Source of the DNA: Coxiellaceae bacterium
GTDB lineage: Bacteria; Pseudomonadota; Gammaproteobacteria; Coxiellales; Coxiellaceae
Direction: 5' to 3'
NCBI GenBank assembly: GCA_029212925.1
Contig: JARGOB010000015.1
Span: 1-64,000 of the forward strand
Length of the DNA stretch: 64,000 bases
Shown here: in pieces, positions 27,302 to 35,192 of the stretch
How the letters are laid out: each line of letters opens with the position of its first letter
How positions within the stretch are numbered: the stretch's first letter is position 1
Program-made: the position numbers and the translations under genes
The notes under the pieces: model-generated
The model's database searches: none
Seen by the model: the letters and a program-made list of their open reading frames with translations, nothing else
Told to the model about the DNA's origin: nothing

Positions 27302-27653
27302 GGTACTGGTAGTAGAAGATGAAAAAGACATAGCAACGGCTTTAACAGTGCGATTAAAAGCTGCGGGTTATGAGGTGTACGTGGCCTATGATGCGTTGAT
27401 GGGGATAACCAGTGCAGTAAAACAACAGCCTGATGTTATCTTACTGGATATAATGATCCCAGCTGGGGGTGGCATAGCATTAGCTGAACGTATTAATGAT
27501 TTGCCGGCAGGCATACCCATTATATTTGTTACCGCCAGCCGTGAGCCGGGCTTAAAGGAAAAGGCCATGGCGCTTGGTGCAGCCGGTTATATTGAAAAGC
27601 CTTATGATGCAGTAGAGTTGTTGTCAAAAATTAAAGCAGTGCTGGGTGATTAG
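27294..27653 (+). CDS. Single-domain response regulator (CheY-like)
   Basis: This 119-residue receiver domain has no output domain. The acidic pair is VVEDEKD, the phosphoacceptor is the Asp of VILLDIMIPAGG at about residue 52, the conserved Thr lies in FVTASRE, and the Lys in YIEKPYD. It overlaps the kinase gene by eight bases and is likely its partner in phosphorelay. It is probably an intermediate or an interaction-based regulator because it lacks a DNA-binding part. Confidence 0.92.
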   Translation: MAKVLVVEDEKDIATALTVRLKAAGYEVYVAYDALMGITSAVKQQPDVILLDIMIPAGGGIALAERINDLPAGIPIIFVTASREPGLKEKAMALGAAGYIEKPYDAVELLSKIKAVLGD

Positions 27654-27655
27654 TG

Positions 27656-28654
27656 TTATTTAGCCATCGCGTTTAGCATGCTACCGATCCGTTCAACATT
27701 GCGCCAACTGTGTCCACCATGCTTTCCTGGGTATTCATTTAATTTACAATCAATGGCATTTTTGGCTAATTTTGCCGAAATTTGGCGCTGACCAATCATC
27801 ATGCCGTATTGATCCTGTAAGCCGCAATCCAGTTGTATCGAGTTGAGTTGTGCTAAGGCATCCATGTATTTATCGGCCATATGCACAGGATCCCATGCTA
27901 AGAATTTTTGCCATATGTCATCAATAATGGCACCGGTTTTTATATCAAAAAATAAGTCACCCATGATGGTAGGTACATCAGGATTAGGCGCATAGCACCC
28001 ACACATGGCTAGTGCCATCATGGCTTCAAAGCAGCCACTACTGCCAGGATTAGGCAGGCTTAAAAACCATTCAACAAATTCAGAAATACCGCCATTTTTT
28101 TCGATGGCATTTATCGTTGGCGTAATGAGTGGTGGGAATAAGGCCTCATAACATGAGTCACCAGCAGAGCTGCAAATATTACCAAAAGCATCCGGGCGTA
28201 ACATGCCAGTCACCAAGGCGCCAAAGCCACCACTCGAGTGGCCCATAATGCCGCGTTGTTTTGCGTTGGCATGGGTGTGATAATTTTGATCAATAAAGCC
28301 GATGAGCTCATCGCAAATATAATCCATGTAGTTGCCTAGCACCGGTGAGTTAATGTATTGGCTGCAGCCGAGTTTTGAACTGCCATCGGGGAATGCAATA
28401 ATAGCAGCAGGCATATCGCCATTGGTAATGGCTTCGTCTAATTTTAGCGGCAACGGTTTTTCAAATACCGACGACTGCCATACATACTGCGAACTGTAAC
28501 TGCCGTAGCCAGCTAAAAGAAATATCACCGGATAAGGCTCAGAGCGCTTAGCATCATAGTCGGGTGGTAAATAAACAGGCAGTTGACGTTGGTGTGGGTC
28601 ACCCATGGGGAAATCTTTAATTGCTGTTGATTCGAAACTGTGCCACTCGATCAT
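27656..28654 (-). CDS. Esterase, putative-esterase (esterase D) family alpha/beta hydrolase
   Basis: This 332-residue protein begins with LPVYLPPDYDAKR...YPVIFLLAGYG, the oxyanion-side motif of the family. The nucleophile lies in IMGHSSGGFGAL (GxSxG-like GHSSGG), the acid in LDCGLQDQYG, and the catalytic His in KHGGHSW. There is no signal peptide. It is convergent with the response regulator gene with only two bases between stops. It hydrolyses small esters or possibly thioesters; substrate is unknown. Confidence 0.85.
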   Translation of the reverse strand: MIEWHSFESTAIKDFPMGDPHQRQLPVYLPPDYDAKRSEPYPVIFLLAGYGSYSSQYVWQSSVFEKPLPLKLDEAITNGDMPAAIIAFPDGSSKLGCSQYINSPVLGNYMDYICDELIGFIDQNYHTHANAKQRGIMGHSSGGFGALVTGMLRPDAFGNICSSAGDSCYEALFPPLITPTINAIEKNGGISEFVEWFLSLPNPGSSGCFEAMMALAMCGCYAPNPDVPTIMGDLFFDIKTGAIIDDIWQKFLAWDPVHMADKYMDALAQLNSIQLDCGLQDQYGMMIGQRQISAKLAKNAIDCKLNEYPGKHGGHSWRNVERIGSMLNAMAK

Positions 28655-28718
28655 AATGATTCCTTGTTGGGTGCGCTGTTATCGGTGAAATACTTTTGCC
28701 TTGCGTGTGGGGATTATC

Positions 28719-28771
28719 GCATAAAAAAGACAGCCAGCGTAGTGTGTTTGAGCACATAGGCTAGCTGTCTT
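28719..28771 (-). terminator. Rho-independent terminator for leftward transcription
   Basis: Outer arms AAGACAGC (28727-28734) and GCTGTCTT (28764-28771) extend inward with further pairs. Reading leftward the stem is followed by TTTTTTAT. It lies upstream of the esterase gene and would stop leftward transcription entering from the repeat/IS region, insulating that gene. Confidence 0.6.
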
Positions 28772-28956
28772 GGGCTTCTTATATACTAATATTCGGCTAC
28801 TTGGGTTCGGTCGCGGGCTTCTAACTAATCTCGGTTAATATCTTTTTTTATTCTTTAGGTATCGTTTCTATGTAAGTGAGTCTAGCAGGGTAGTATTAAC
28901 AAATACTTAATCGTTGCTTAGGGAAATATTAAAACACCACACTTATTTTTGAGCTT

Positions 28957-29250
28957 AGATTGCGCTAAACGCGATTTGCTGCGTTAAAAGTTCACTCATA
29001 ATCCTCAGTTACGTTAAGTAAATTCCGGTTATTCGTTCACTTTTGCCTTGCAACTCATCGTTTAGCACCATCTAAGCTTGCTGAAGTAAAGATTGCGCTA
29101 AATGCGATTTGCTGCGTTAAAAGTTCACTCATAATCCTCAGTTACGTTAAGTAAATTCCGGCTATTCGTTCACTTTTGCCTTGCAACTCATCATTTAGCC
29201 CCATCTAAGCTTGCTGAAGTAAAGATTGCGCTAAACGCGATTTGCTGCCT
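28957..29250. repeat. 133-bp tandem repeats, two full copies and a partial
   Basis: Copies start at 28957, 29090 and 29223 with AGATTGCGCTAAA and an exact 133-bp period. The first two differ by only a few substitutions. The third is cut after about 26 bp, where the IS6-type end begins. No ORF of interest lies in the 657-bp gap between the esterase and transposase genes. Apart from these repeats and the leftward terminator I see nothing else in it. Confidence 0.85.
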
Positions 29251-30121
29251 TAATTACGGTTCCGTCACGTCTCAGTACGCTCCCGGCTAAAAGTGTTAAA
29301 TCACGACCGTATCATGCTTGGCAAATAGCGAGCCTTCTGAATTCACGGAATTTAGACGCAATTAAGCTACGATGTTTCGATAAGGGGTGTTGGCTGCGAA
29401 AGAATTGTCGAATTTCTTCGAATGCATGGCACAAAATCATAGCTGGCCAGGGTGATTTAAAACCTTTCATTGGCCTGTACCATGATTTAATCCCGCGATG
29501 ATTTTGCTCCATTCGATTATTTAAATATTTCACATCACGATGAATGGTTGACTGACCGAATACTGTTTGGATGGCGTCAGAAAATCCTGACTCTTTATTA
29601 GTGGTAATTTGCTCAGGCGTGACACTAGTTATTTGGTGACATTGCTTGAAGAATCTCAGAGCGGCCTTTTTGTCACGTGTTTCACTGAGATATACATCAA
29701 CTAAATTACCAGCTTTATCAATGGCACGATACAAGTAATACCAATTCCCTTTTATCGTACAATACGTAATATCCATATGCCACTTCGTGCCTACTCTGTT
29801 GCGATTGGTGCGACATTTTAATGCAAGATCTGTACCAAACTTCTGTACCCAGCGACGCACAGTTTCATAGCTTAAACACACATTCCTCAGCGCCATGATT
29901 TCGGTGATATCAATCAAGCTTAACTTATAGCGATAGTAAAAGAACATAACCATAGTAATGATATCGGTTGGGTATTGAGTATGATTGTAGAGTGTTGAGC
30001 TACGCTCATTGAAATATTGGACGCAATGTCGGCATTGGTATTGATTCACACCTTGCCTTGTCAGCGCTTTGCGCTTTAATATGTTACTGGAGTTGATCCA
30101 GCGCAGGCTATAAGTGGTATC
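29251..30121 (-). mobile_element. Truncated IS6-family insertion sequence
   Basis: The left end (29251-29290) contains GGTTCCGTCA at 29258-29267, similar to IS6-family termini. A near-identical end in inverse orientation occurs at 32755-32795. The right end is missing: the sequence passes directly from the transposase 5' region into an SDR gene fragment at 30122, with no matching inverted repeat. The element is therefore truncated and cannot be excised as a unit. Confidence 0.75.
29312..30121 (-). pseudogene. IS6-family transposase, 5'-truncated and catalytically altered
   Basis: This DDE transposase runs through about 270 codons. The first catalytic Asp is in WHMDITYCTIKG, followed by the typical YLYRAIDKAGN. 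The third catalytic residue, Glu, is in NNRMEQNHRGIKS and is followed by RPMKGFKS. The second catalytic position reads ITTNKESGF, where the family has a TDK motif, so Asp has become Asn (GAT to AAT). Only the distal CxxC of the N-terminal zinc-ribbon (YQCRHC) remains; the only available start is a TTG within the adjoining SDR sequence. The gene is almost certainly inactive. Confidence 0.8.
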
Positions 30122-30397
30122 CAATACGCTGTTGCTAAAGCAGCAATAAATCAGTTAACTAAATTTATAGCAAAACACTGTGACCCCGAAGTAAGGGCTA
30201 ACGCAATTGCCCCAGGTTTAGTCATGAAAGAAAGAGCATGCTTATTTCCTGATATCGTTAAAGAGTTAAGTAGGAAGATCCCATTGAAACGAGTCGGGTC
30301 GCCAGAGGATATTGCAGAATTAGTTGTTGCAACAATTCGATCGAACTATATAAATGGTGAGGTGATTATGGCTGGTGGTGGTTTCCCTACAATTTAA
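30122..30397 (+). pseudogene. 3' remnant of a short-chain dehydrogenase/reductase gene
   Basis: Reading in the frame that ends at TAA 30395-30397 gives YAVAKAAINQLTKFIAKHC, then VRANAIAPGLV, then PLKRVGSPEDIAELV and a closing GEVIMAGGGFPTI. These are the YxxxK active-site motif and C-terminal elements of a classical SDR (FabG-like). Everything upstream of the Tyr is absent, replaced by the IS6 element. It has no start of its own and is not expected to be functional. Confidence 0.85.
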
Positions 30398-30722
30398 TTG
30401 CGTTAAGTATATTGATTTTTATCGAGGTGCGATAAGATTACTGCTGAGTTTTAAACACTAAGTTATACAAAGATTGTTTCAGGCAACGACGATCAACCAA
30501 TAACTTATCAAGTAGGTTGTCGCACTTCATACGAGATTCTCCAGTGGAGTCTTGAATAAAATGACTGAGCTAGGAATGCCTGAAGGTTATCGTTGTGCCT
30601 GAATTTTAAGATGTACAGGTTGGCAAAACGTTAGGAAACAAAGCCTGGTCAAATTTAATATAACTTTAAGATGCCCCTGTTATGCTGAAAGTATATGCAG
30701 TAAACAACTTGGGAGAAAAACC
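30398..30722. other. Non-coding gap with an imperfect inverted repeat
   Basis: This 325-bp gap has no convincing ORF. TTCAGGCAACGACGAT (from 30478) and ATCGTTGTGCCTGAA (to 30603) form imperfect inverted arms about 85 bp apart, a layout that could be a small mobile-element relic. The end of the gap holds GGGAGAAAAACC, the ribosome-binding site for ATG 30723. Confidence 0.4.
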
Positions 30723-32147
30723 ATGAAATTCAATTTTTTTGCCTGTAGTGCCACTTTGTTTAATAGTGAGAAATCAAGCTGGAGCTGCCTTCGATAAGGT
30801 CGACTCAACTTTACCTATCAGTGGTAAAAGTATCTCATCTAAACCTTCTAAGTCTCATAAAAAGTCTATCAAAAAAATCACCGAGCTGGTTGAATATAAA
30901 TTACCGATGTTAGTTGTCGGTGACCATATATTAGCGGCTATAGGTTTTGGACAAGATGTGTTTGTACCATTATCTTTAGATGATTCAGAATATCAAGTTT
31001 ATTGCACACCACAACTGTGGTCTGGTAGTAATGCATTGGCAAAGGCTCAACTTGAAGAGAAATCAGCAATTAAATTGGATACGATTGTTTCTGGTAGTTG
31101 TTTGTTTGGCGATCACTTAGTTGGCACAGCCAATACTGGAGAATCGATTGTAATGACCAATACAGAAATGGACCTACCTGAAGGTGTGGTTATCGAATCT
31201 GTTGCTGTAAAAGCTAAGCATCATGCGTATGAGCTAATGACACACCTGCAATTAGATTTGATGTGGCCGATATTGAAGGTCATCTCGTCTGATGATGTTA
31301 CGCTGCAATTTCACTTGCCAGTACCTGAGTATATTCTATTTGGAATAGAGCTATATCATAGTGGTAAAATGACCTTAGTAGCATTGCAGAGTTACATAAC
31401 CGCTGTTGTTGAAAAAGGTTATGCGCATAAAATGCTGCTCAATGCATTTAAGCTAATGAATGGCTGTCATGTCGTTGTTAGCTCACCATTAGATTGTCTT
31501 GGGCTAGACACGCTAAAAACCATGCCGCTTGGCGAACTGGGTACAGCGGTAAGCTGCATCAATGTGGATACGTTATATGATGACTTAAGTAGGTTTGCAC
31601 ATTGGTCTGTCATGATGGCAGCAGATCCTGCAGTCAGTTTATCTGATATCGGTCACCAAAGTTATGTAGCACATGTCGCTATGCATGCGCATGATGCTCT
31701 TACCACAGCAGTTTTTGATAATTTTAATGAAAAAACTATCTGCAGAAAATATACTAAGCTTTTCCCTGAAGCACCTACAGTGCTTGGATTTCATTATTTA
31801 CCTGCTTTTGCTCCTGACAATGCTAAGGCTTGTTGGTATCATGCAGATAAGCACGAAGTTCAATTGCAAAAATTAGTCAGAACAGGAAAATACAAACAAG
31901 CCACCCTCAAGGGGTTCCACCACATTTAGATTTAATGAGCAAGATGCAGATCATGCTTTCTGATTACGCTGCAAAAACTCTAAACGGTACTGCTGTGGGA
32001 GAGCTATGTCGAATCAAAGGTGGGGTTTTCACGAAACACCCTCATGAACTGCAAACAATATTACCTGGACTGACACATGGTCGTGGTGTATTAACGTCAC
32101 ACCATGCAGGAACCGCTTTGTCGCAGCTGGGATTAGATCCTGCCTGA
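30723..32147 (+). pseudogene. Unknown protein gene interrupted by two homopolymer frameshifts
   Basis: A good ribosome-binding site precedes ATG 30723, but that frame stops after 24 codons. Removing one T from the T7 run at 30734-30740 joins the start (MKFNFLPVVPLCLIV, signal-like) to the long open frame that runs to TAG 31927. Adding one G to the G4 run at 31911-31914 continues it through PPHLDLMSKMQ to TGA 32145-32147, giving roughly 474 residues. The product is not recognised; it contains LPVPEYILFGIELYHSG and HVAMHAHDALTTAVFDNF with no motif I can assign. Either the gene is decaying or the assembly has homopolymer errors. Confidence 0.6.
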
Positions 32148-32150
32148 TCT

Positions 32151-32513
32151 TCACACCCAAGGCTGTGTTTCAACCAGTAGTTCACTATCAGTGCCACCCG
32201 TTTGCTTGGTTGATTTAGGTTCAAGCAATAAAACATGTGCCTCTTCATTGGCTGTCGGTTTATGCTCAATACCCTTTGGAACAATATAGAATTCGCCGGG
32301 ATTCAGTTCTATTGTTTGATCCCTTAACTCTATTCTAAGGCAACCGCTAACAACCAGAAATAGCTCATCTTCATCCTTGTGACTATGCCACATAAACTCA
32401 CCTTTCATTTTGGCAAGTTTAACGTACTGCCCATTAAGCTCTCCTGTAATTCTTGGCGCCCACAGTTCATCAAATAGTGTGAATTTTTCTTTAAGGTTTA
32501 CTTTGTTGACCAT
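32151..32513 (-). CDS. Cupin-domain protein
   Basis: This 120-residue single-domain cupin starts at ATG 32513, which has GGAG seven bases upstream; an upstream ATG at 32537 is less well placed. Cupin motif 1 is visible as WHSHKDEDELFLVVSG (two His and Glu metal ligands) and motif 2 as PGEFYIVPKGIEHKP (His). Such small cupins bind a metal and act as isomerases, sugar-binding or sensor proteins. It faces the broken unknown gene with three bases between them. Function beyond the fold cannot be given. Confidence 0.85.
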   Translation of the reverse strand: MVNKVNLKEKFTLFDELWAPRITGELNGQYVKLAKMKGEFMWHSHKDEDELFLVVSGCLRIELRDQTIELNPGEFYIVPKGIEHKPTANEEAHVLLLEPKSTKQTGGTDSELLVETQPWV

Positions 32514-32580
32514 AATGTATCTCCAGGTGTTACACATGAGTTAAAATGGATTATTGAAAAGTCCTAGCTTTATTGTTGCA

Positions 32581-32668
32581 TATCCCGTTACATCTCGCCA
32601 TGTGATTCCATTTTTATTCGCCTATTGATCCCGTTTTAATCCGCCCACCCATTCTGTTTTTATTTGCT
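32581..32668. repeat. Four degenerate 23-bp tandem repeats
   Basis: Units start at 32581, 32604, 32627 and 32650, each close to GATCCCGTTTTAATCCGCC followed by a four-base spacer. The fixed 23-bp period, about two helical turns, suggests a protein-binding array. Multiple terminal repeats of an IS21-type element or plasmid iterons are possible sources. It lies between the cupin gene and the right IS6 relic. Confidence 0.6.
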
Positions 32669-32795
32669 AATCAACAAAGTCTTATTGCGTCTAAATTTCG
32701 AGAATTTGAAAGGTTTGCTATTTGCCGCGCATTAGGTTGCTAGTGTTTGGCAATTTTAGTCGAGAGCGTATCGGGATATGACGGAACCTTAATTA
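32669..32795 (+). mobile_element. 3' end relic of a second IS6-family element
   Basis: Frame reading from about 32677 gives SLIASKFREFERFAICRA, matching the C-terminus of the transposase at 29312-30121 (SLIASKFREFRRLAICQA). The following 32755-32795 is nearly the reverse complement of that element's left end, including TGACGGAACC at 32779-32788. Only the transposase tail and terminus remain, pointing outward on the opposite strand from the left element. It abuts the stop codon of the PNPOx-like gene. Confidence 0.8.
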
Positions 32796-33400
32796 CCACT
32801 GCAAAATGGATCCGGTAGTGGTTGGCCCTGTGGGTGAGTGATCGGAATAACACCAGTCCAAGCATTGATTGTTAAATCCGATTTTTTGTCTGCTGCAAAA
32901 CCAGTACGCTGTTTGATCACGGCTTCTTTTAGTGGAATTTTTAACATGGCAGTGGCGTTTAGTTCTTTTGTATTAGGCGGCCGCACCGTTTGCCAGCGTT
33001 GAGGATCTATATTATCCATTAACTGTTTAAACGCTTTCGTCATTTCTTTTTGTTCATTGGTTAATTCAAATTGACCATATATGACAGCTGAGCGGTAGTT
33101 CATGCTGTGATGTAAGGCTGATTTTGCTAAAACAATGCCATCCAAGATAACAAAGCTAATGCATACCTCAGTTTTGCGTTCTGCTAATGTGGCTAATCGA
33201 CCATTAATGGCAGCGTGGCAGTATAGGTGGTCATTATGATGCCAAAACAACAGTGGTATTGAGTGTGTCTGGTTGGCTAGTGTAAAAGCTAAATGACCGA
33301 ACCTGGCCTCCTCGATAATTGCGAGTAATTGCGCTTTGTCATATGACGCACGCTCTGGGTTACGAGTAACAGCAGTGCGAGCAGTTTTGTCTAATAACAT
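32789..33400 (-). CDS. Pyridoxamine 5'-phosphate oxidase-like FMN-binding protein
   Basis: This protein has 203 residues from ATG 33400 (AGGAATAAAG upstream); a longer in-frame start at 33496 would overlap the divergent promoter. The fold is the split-barrel flavin-binding family: ARFGHLAFTLANQTHSIPLLFWHHNDHLYCH then GRLATLAERKTEVCISF. The stop codon lies in the border of the IS6 relic, so the last residues may be altered. It is divergent from a MocR/PdxR-type regulator, a pairing often seen for this family. It may bind FMN or another flavin and act in vitamin B6 or redox metabolism. Confidence 0.85.
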   Translation of the reverse strand: MLLDKTARTAVTRNPERASYDKAQLLAIIEEARFGHLAFTLANQTHSIPLLFWHHNDHLYCHAAINGRLATLAERKTEVCISFVILDGIVLAKSALHHSMNYRSAVIYGQFELTNEQKEMTKAFKQLMDNIDPQRWQTVRPPNTKELNATAMLKIPLKEAVIKQRTGFAADKKSDLTINAWTGVIPITHPQGQPLPDPFCSGN

Positions 33401-33498
33401 CTTTATTCCTGTCTGGTAATAACATATACAATAAGCTATTCTAAGTAATATTGGATCATATAAAAAGAGCCAATTTAATATACTTATAGGGGCCAATT
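33401..33498. promoter_or_regulatory. Divergent promoter region between PNPOx-like and MocR-type genes
   Basis: The 98-bp gap contains GCCAATT at 33469-33475 and again at 33492-33498 just before the regulator's ATG, with an inverse ATTGG at 33450-33454. This arrangement of direct and inverted words is consistent with a binding site for the MocR-type regulator, which commonly controls itself and its divergent neighbour. Confidence 0.4.
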
Positions 33499-34980
33499 AT
33501 GGCGGAAAAATTAGCTGCACCCGAGCTGTATGATGTTGAGTTAGATCACGAATCTGATAGACCTTTATATCAACAATTGTATGCAGCCATTCGGCAACAA
33601 ATTTTAGCTAAACGTTTATTAGCCGGTATGCGGATACCGGCATCACGTGAGTTGGCTAAAGCACTACAGGTTTCGCGCAATACGGTGCAGCGTGCTATTG
33701 ATCAATTACTTACTGAAGGTTATATAGAGGCACAACAGGGCAGTGGCGTTTTTATTTCGGCTGAAATCCCTGATGAATATTTTCAAGTAAATAAACCAAC
33801 GCTGAAGTCAAAGCAAAAGCAAGCAAAGCAATCAATTCAGTTATCGAGCTTTGCACAATCTGTCGCTTGCCTTAGTAATTTGGGTGTGATGACAGACCTA
33901 CCATTCACGCCTGGCATGTCTGATTTAACTTTGTTTCCGCAACAGCTGTGGTTAAAGCTATGGCATCGTGCACTGCGTCATTCTATTGGTAAATATATGG
34001 ATGAAAATAGCGACGCGGGGTTGTCGTCATTACGCCAAGCGATTAGTAAATATGTGTGTTATTCACGAGCTGTAAACTGTCAGCCGGAACAGGTAATTAT
34101 TACCAGTGGTGCGCAGCAAGCATTGGATTTAGTCTGCCGTGTTTTGCTTAATAGGCGTGATGCTGTCGTAATAGAAGACCCTGCTTATATGGGTATGCGC
34201 AATTTATTATTAGCCTATGAGGCGAGCATATTGTCATGTCCTGTAGACAGTGATGGAATGCAGGTGGATTTATTGCCGTCATTTGCTAGTAAAAAGCCTC
34301 GTTTTATTTATACCACACCAGCACATCAATATCCGTTAGGTGCCATTTTGCCGATTTCACGGCGATTGCAGTTGCTTGCATTTGCACAACAGAGTAATAG
34401 TTACATCATTGAAGACGATTATGATGGTGAGTTCCATTTTGCCTGCAAGCCACTGCCTTCCTTACAGGGCATGGATCAACATCGGCGCGTTATTTATGTC
34501 GGATCGTTTAGTAAGGTGTTATTGCCGACATTACGCTTAGGTTATTTAATTGTGCCTGAAAATTTAGTGGAAGTTTTTACTAAAGTAAAGCGAGTATCAA
34601 CAGGGCTGAGTGAACCTATTAAGCAGCAAGTGGTAGCAGACTTTATAAACCAAGGACATTTTGGCCGTCACTTAAAACGTATGCGATTGTTATATGCCGA
34701 GCGGATGCACGATACTGTTCATGCGTTTGAAAAAAAATGTCAGCGGCAATTTGATATCATTGCTACCGGTGCTGGTATGCATATGGTATTAATGAGTCGT
34801 AAAAAAATAAATGATATTGCCTTAGCTAAAAAAGTTGAAGGCCAGGGGTTTGCTTGTAAAGCATTGTCCCCTTATTATATAGCCCGCAAAAAAAGCTATG
34901 GGTTGATTGTTGGCTTCGCCAATACTGATAAAAAAACCATGTTGAGAGGCTTGAATATGATTGAGCAAGCTATGTGTTAA
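33499..34980 (+). CDS. MocR/PdxR-family transcriptional regulator (GntR-aminotransferase fusion)
   Basis: This 493-residue regulator has an N-terminal GntR winged-helix (about 20-90, PLYQQLYAAIRQQIL through GSGVF) and a fold-type I aminotransferase domain that binds PLP. The PLP-binding region includes EDDYDGEF and the Schiff-base Lys in YVGSFSKVLLPTLRLGY. Such proteins sense PLP or amino compounds and control B6, GABA or related genes. It is divergent from the PNPOx-like gene, which is the natural target. Confidence 0.93.
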   Translation: MAEKLAAPELYDVELDHESDRPLYQQLYAAIRQQILAKRLLAGMRIPASRELAKALQVSRNTVQRAIDQLLTEGYIEAQQGSGVFISAEIPDEYFQVNKPTLKSKQKQAKQSIQLSSFAQSVACLSNLGVMTDLPFTPGMSDLTLFPQQLWLKLWHRALRHSIGKYMDENSDAGLSSLRQAISKYVCYSRAVNCQPEQVIITSGAQQALDLVCRVLLNRRDAVVIEDPAYMGMRNLLLAYEASILSCPVDSDGMQVDLLPSFASKKPRFIYTTPAHQYPLGAILPISRRLQLLAFAQQSNSYIIEDDYDGEFHFACKPLPSLQGMDQHRRVIYVGSFSKVLLPTLRLGYLIVPENLVEVFTKVKRVSTGLSEPIKQQVVADFINQGHFGRHLKRMRLLYAERMHDTVHAFEKKCQRQFDIIATGAGMHMVLMSRKKINDIALAKKVEGQGFACKALSPYYIARKKSYGLIVGFANTDKKTMLRGLNMIEQAMC

Positions 34981-35192
34981 GGGTGGCTTAGGACATTAAT
35001 ATCAGCGGGTTGCAGCGACCTAAATTGAGGTATTAACTGTGTAATATGTTGAGTATTAGCGTCATTCAAAATAGCGGGAAAATAGCCAATAAATATTAAA
35101 AAAATATACTATAATTAATAGATTAGCAGGAATACTTAAACAATAATTTTGGCGGTTTTATAAGCCGCTAAACTAACGTGTGGTGAGTAGCG

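Noticed and set aside
28957..29250. CRISPR array
   Set aside because: The 133-bp repeats are directly adjoining, with no short repeats or unique spacers, and no cas genes are present.
30478..30603. Integron attC site
   Set aside because: The inverted arms lack the attC core GTTRRRY layout, and no integrase gene is nearby.
32581..32668. CRISPR-like repeats
   Set aside because: The 23-bp units are degenerate and separated by only four bases, so there is no room for spacers.
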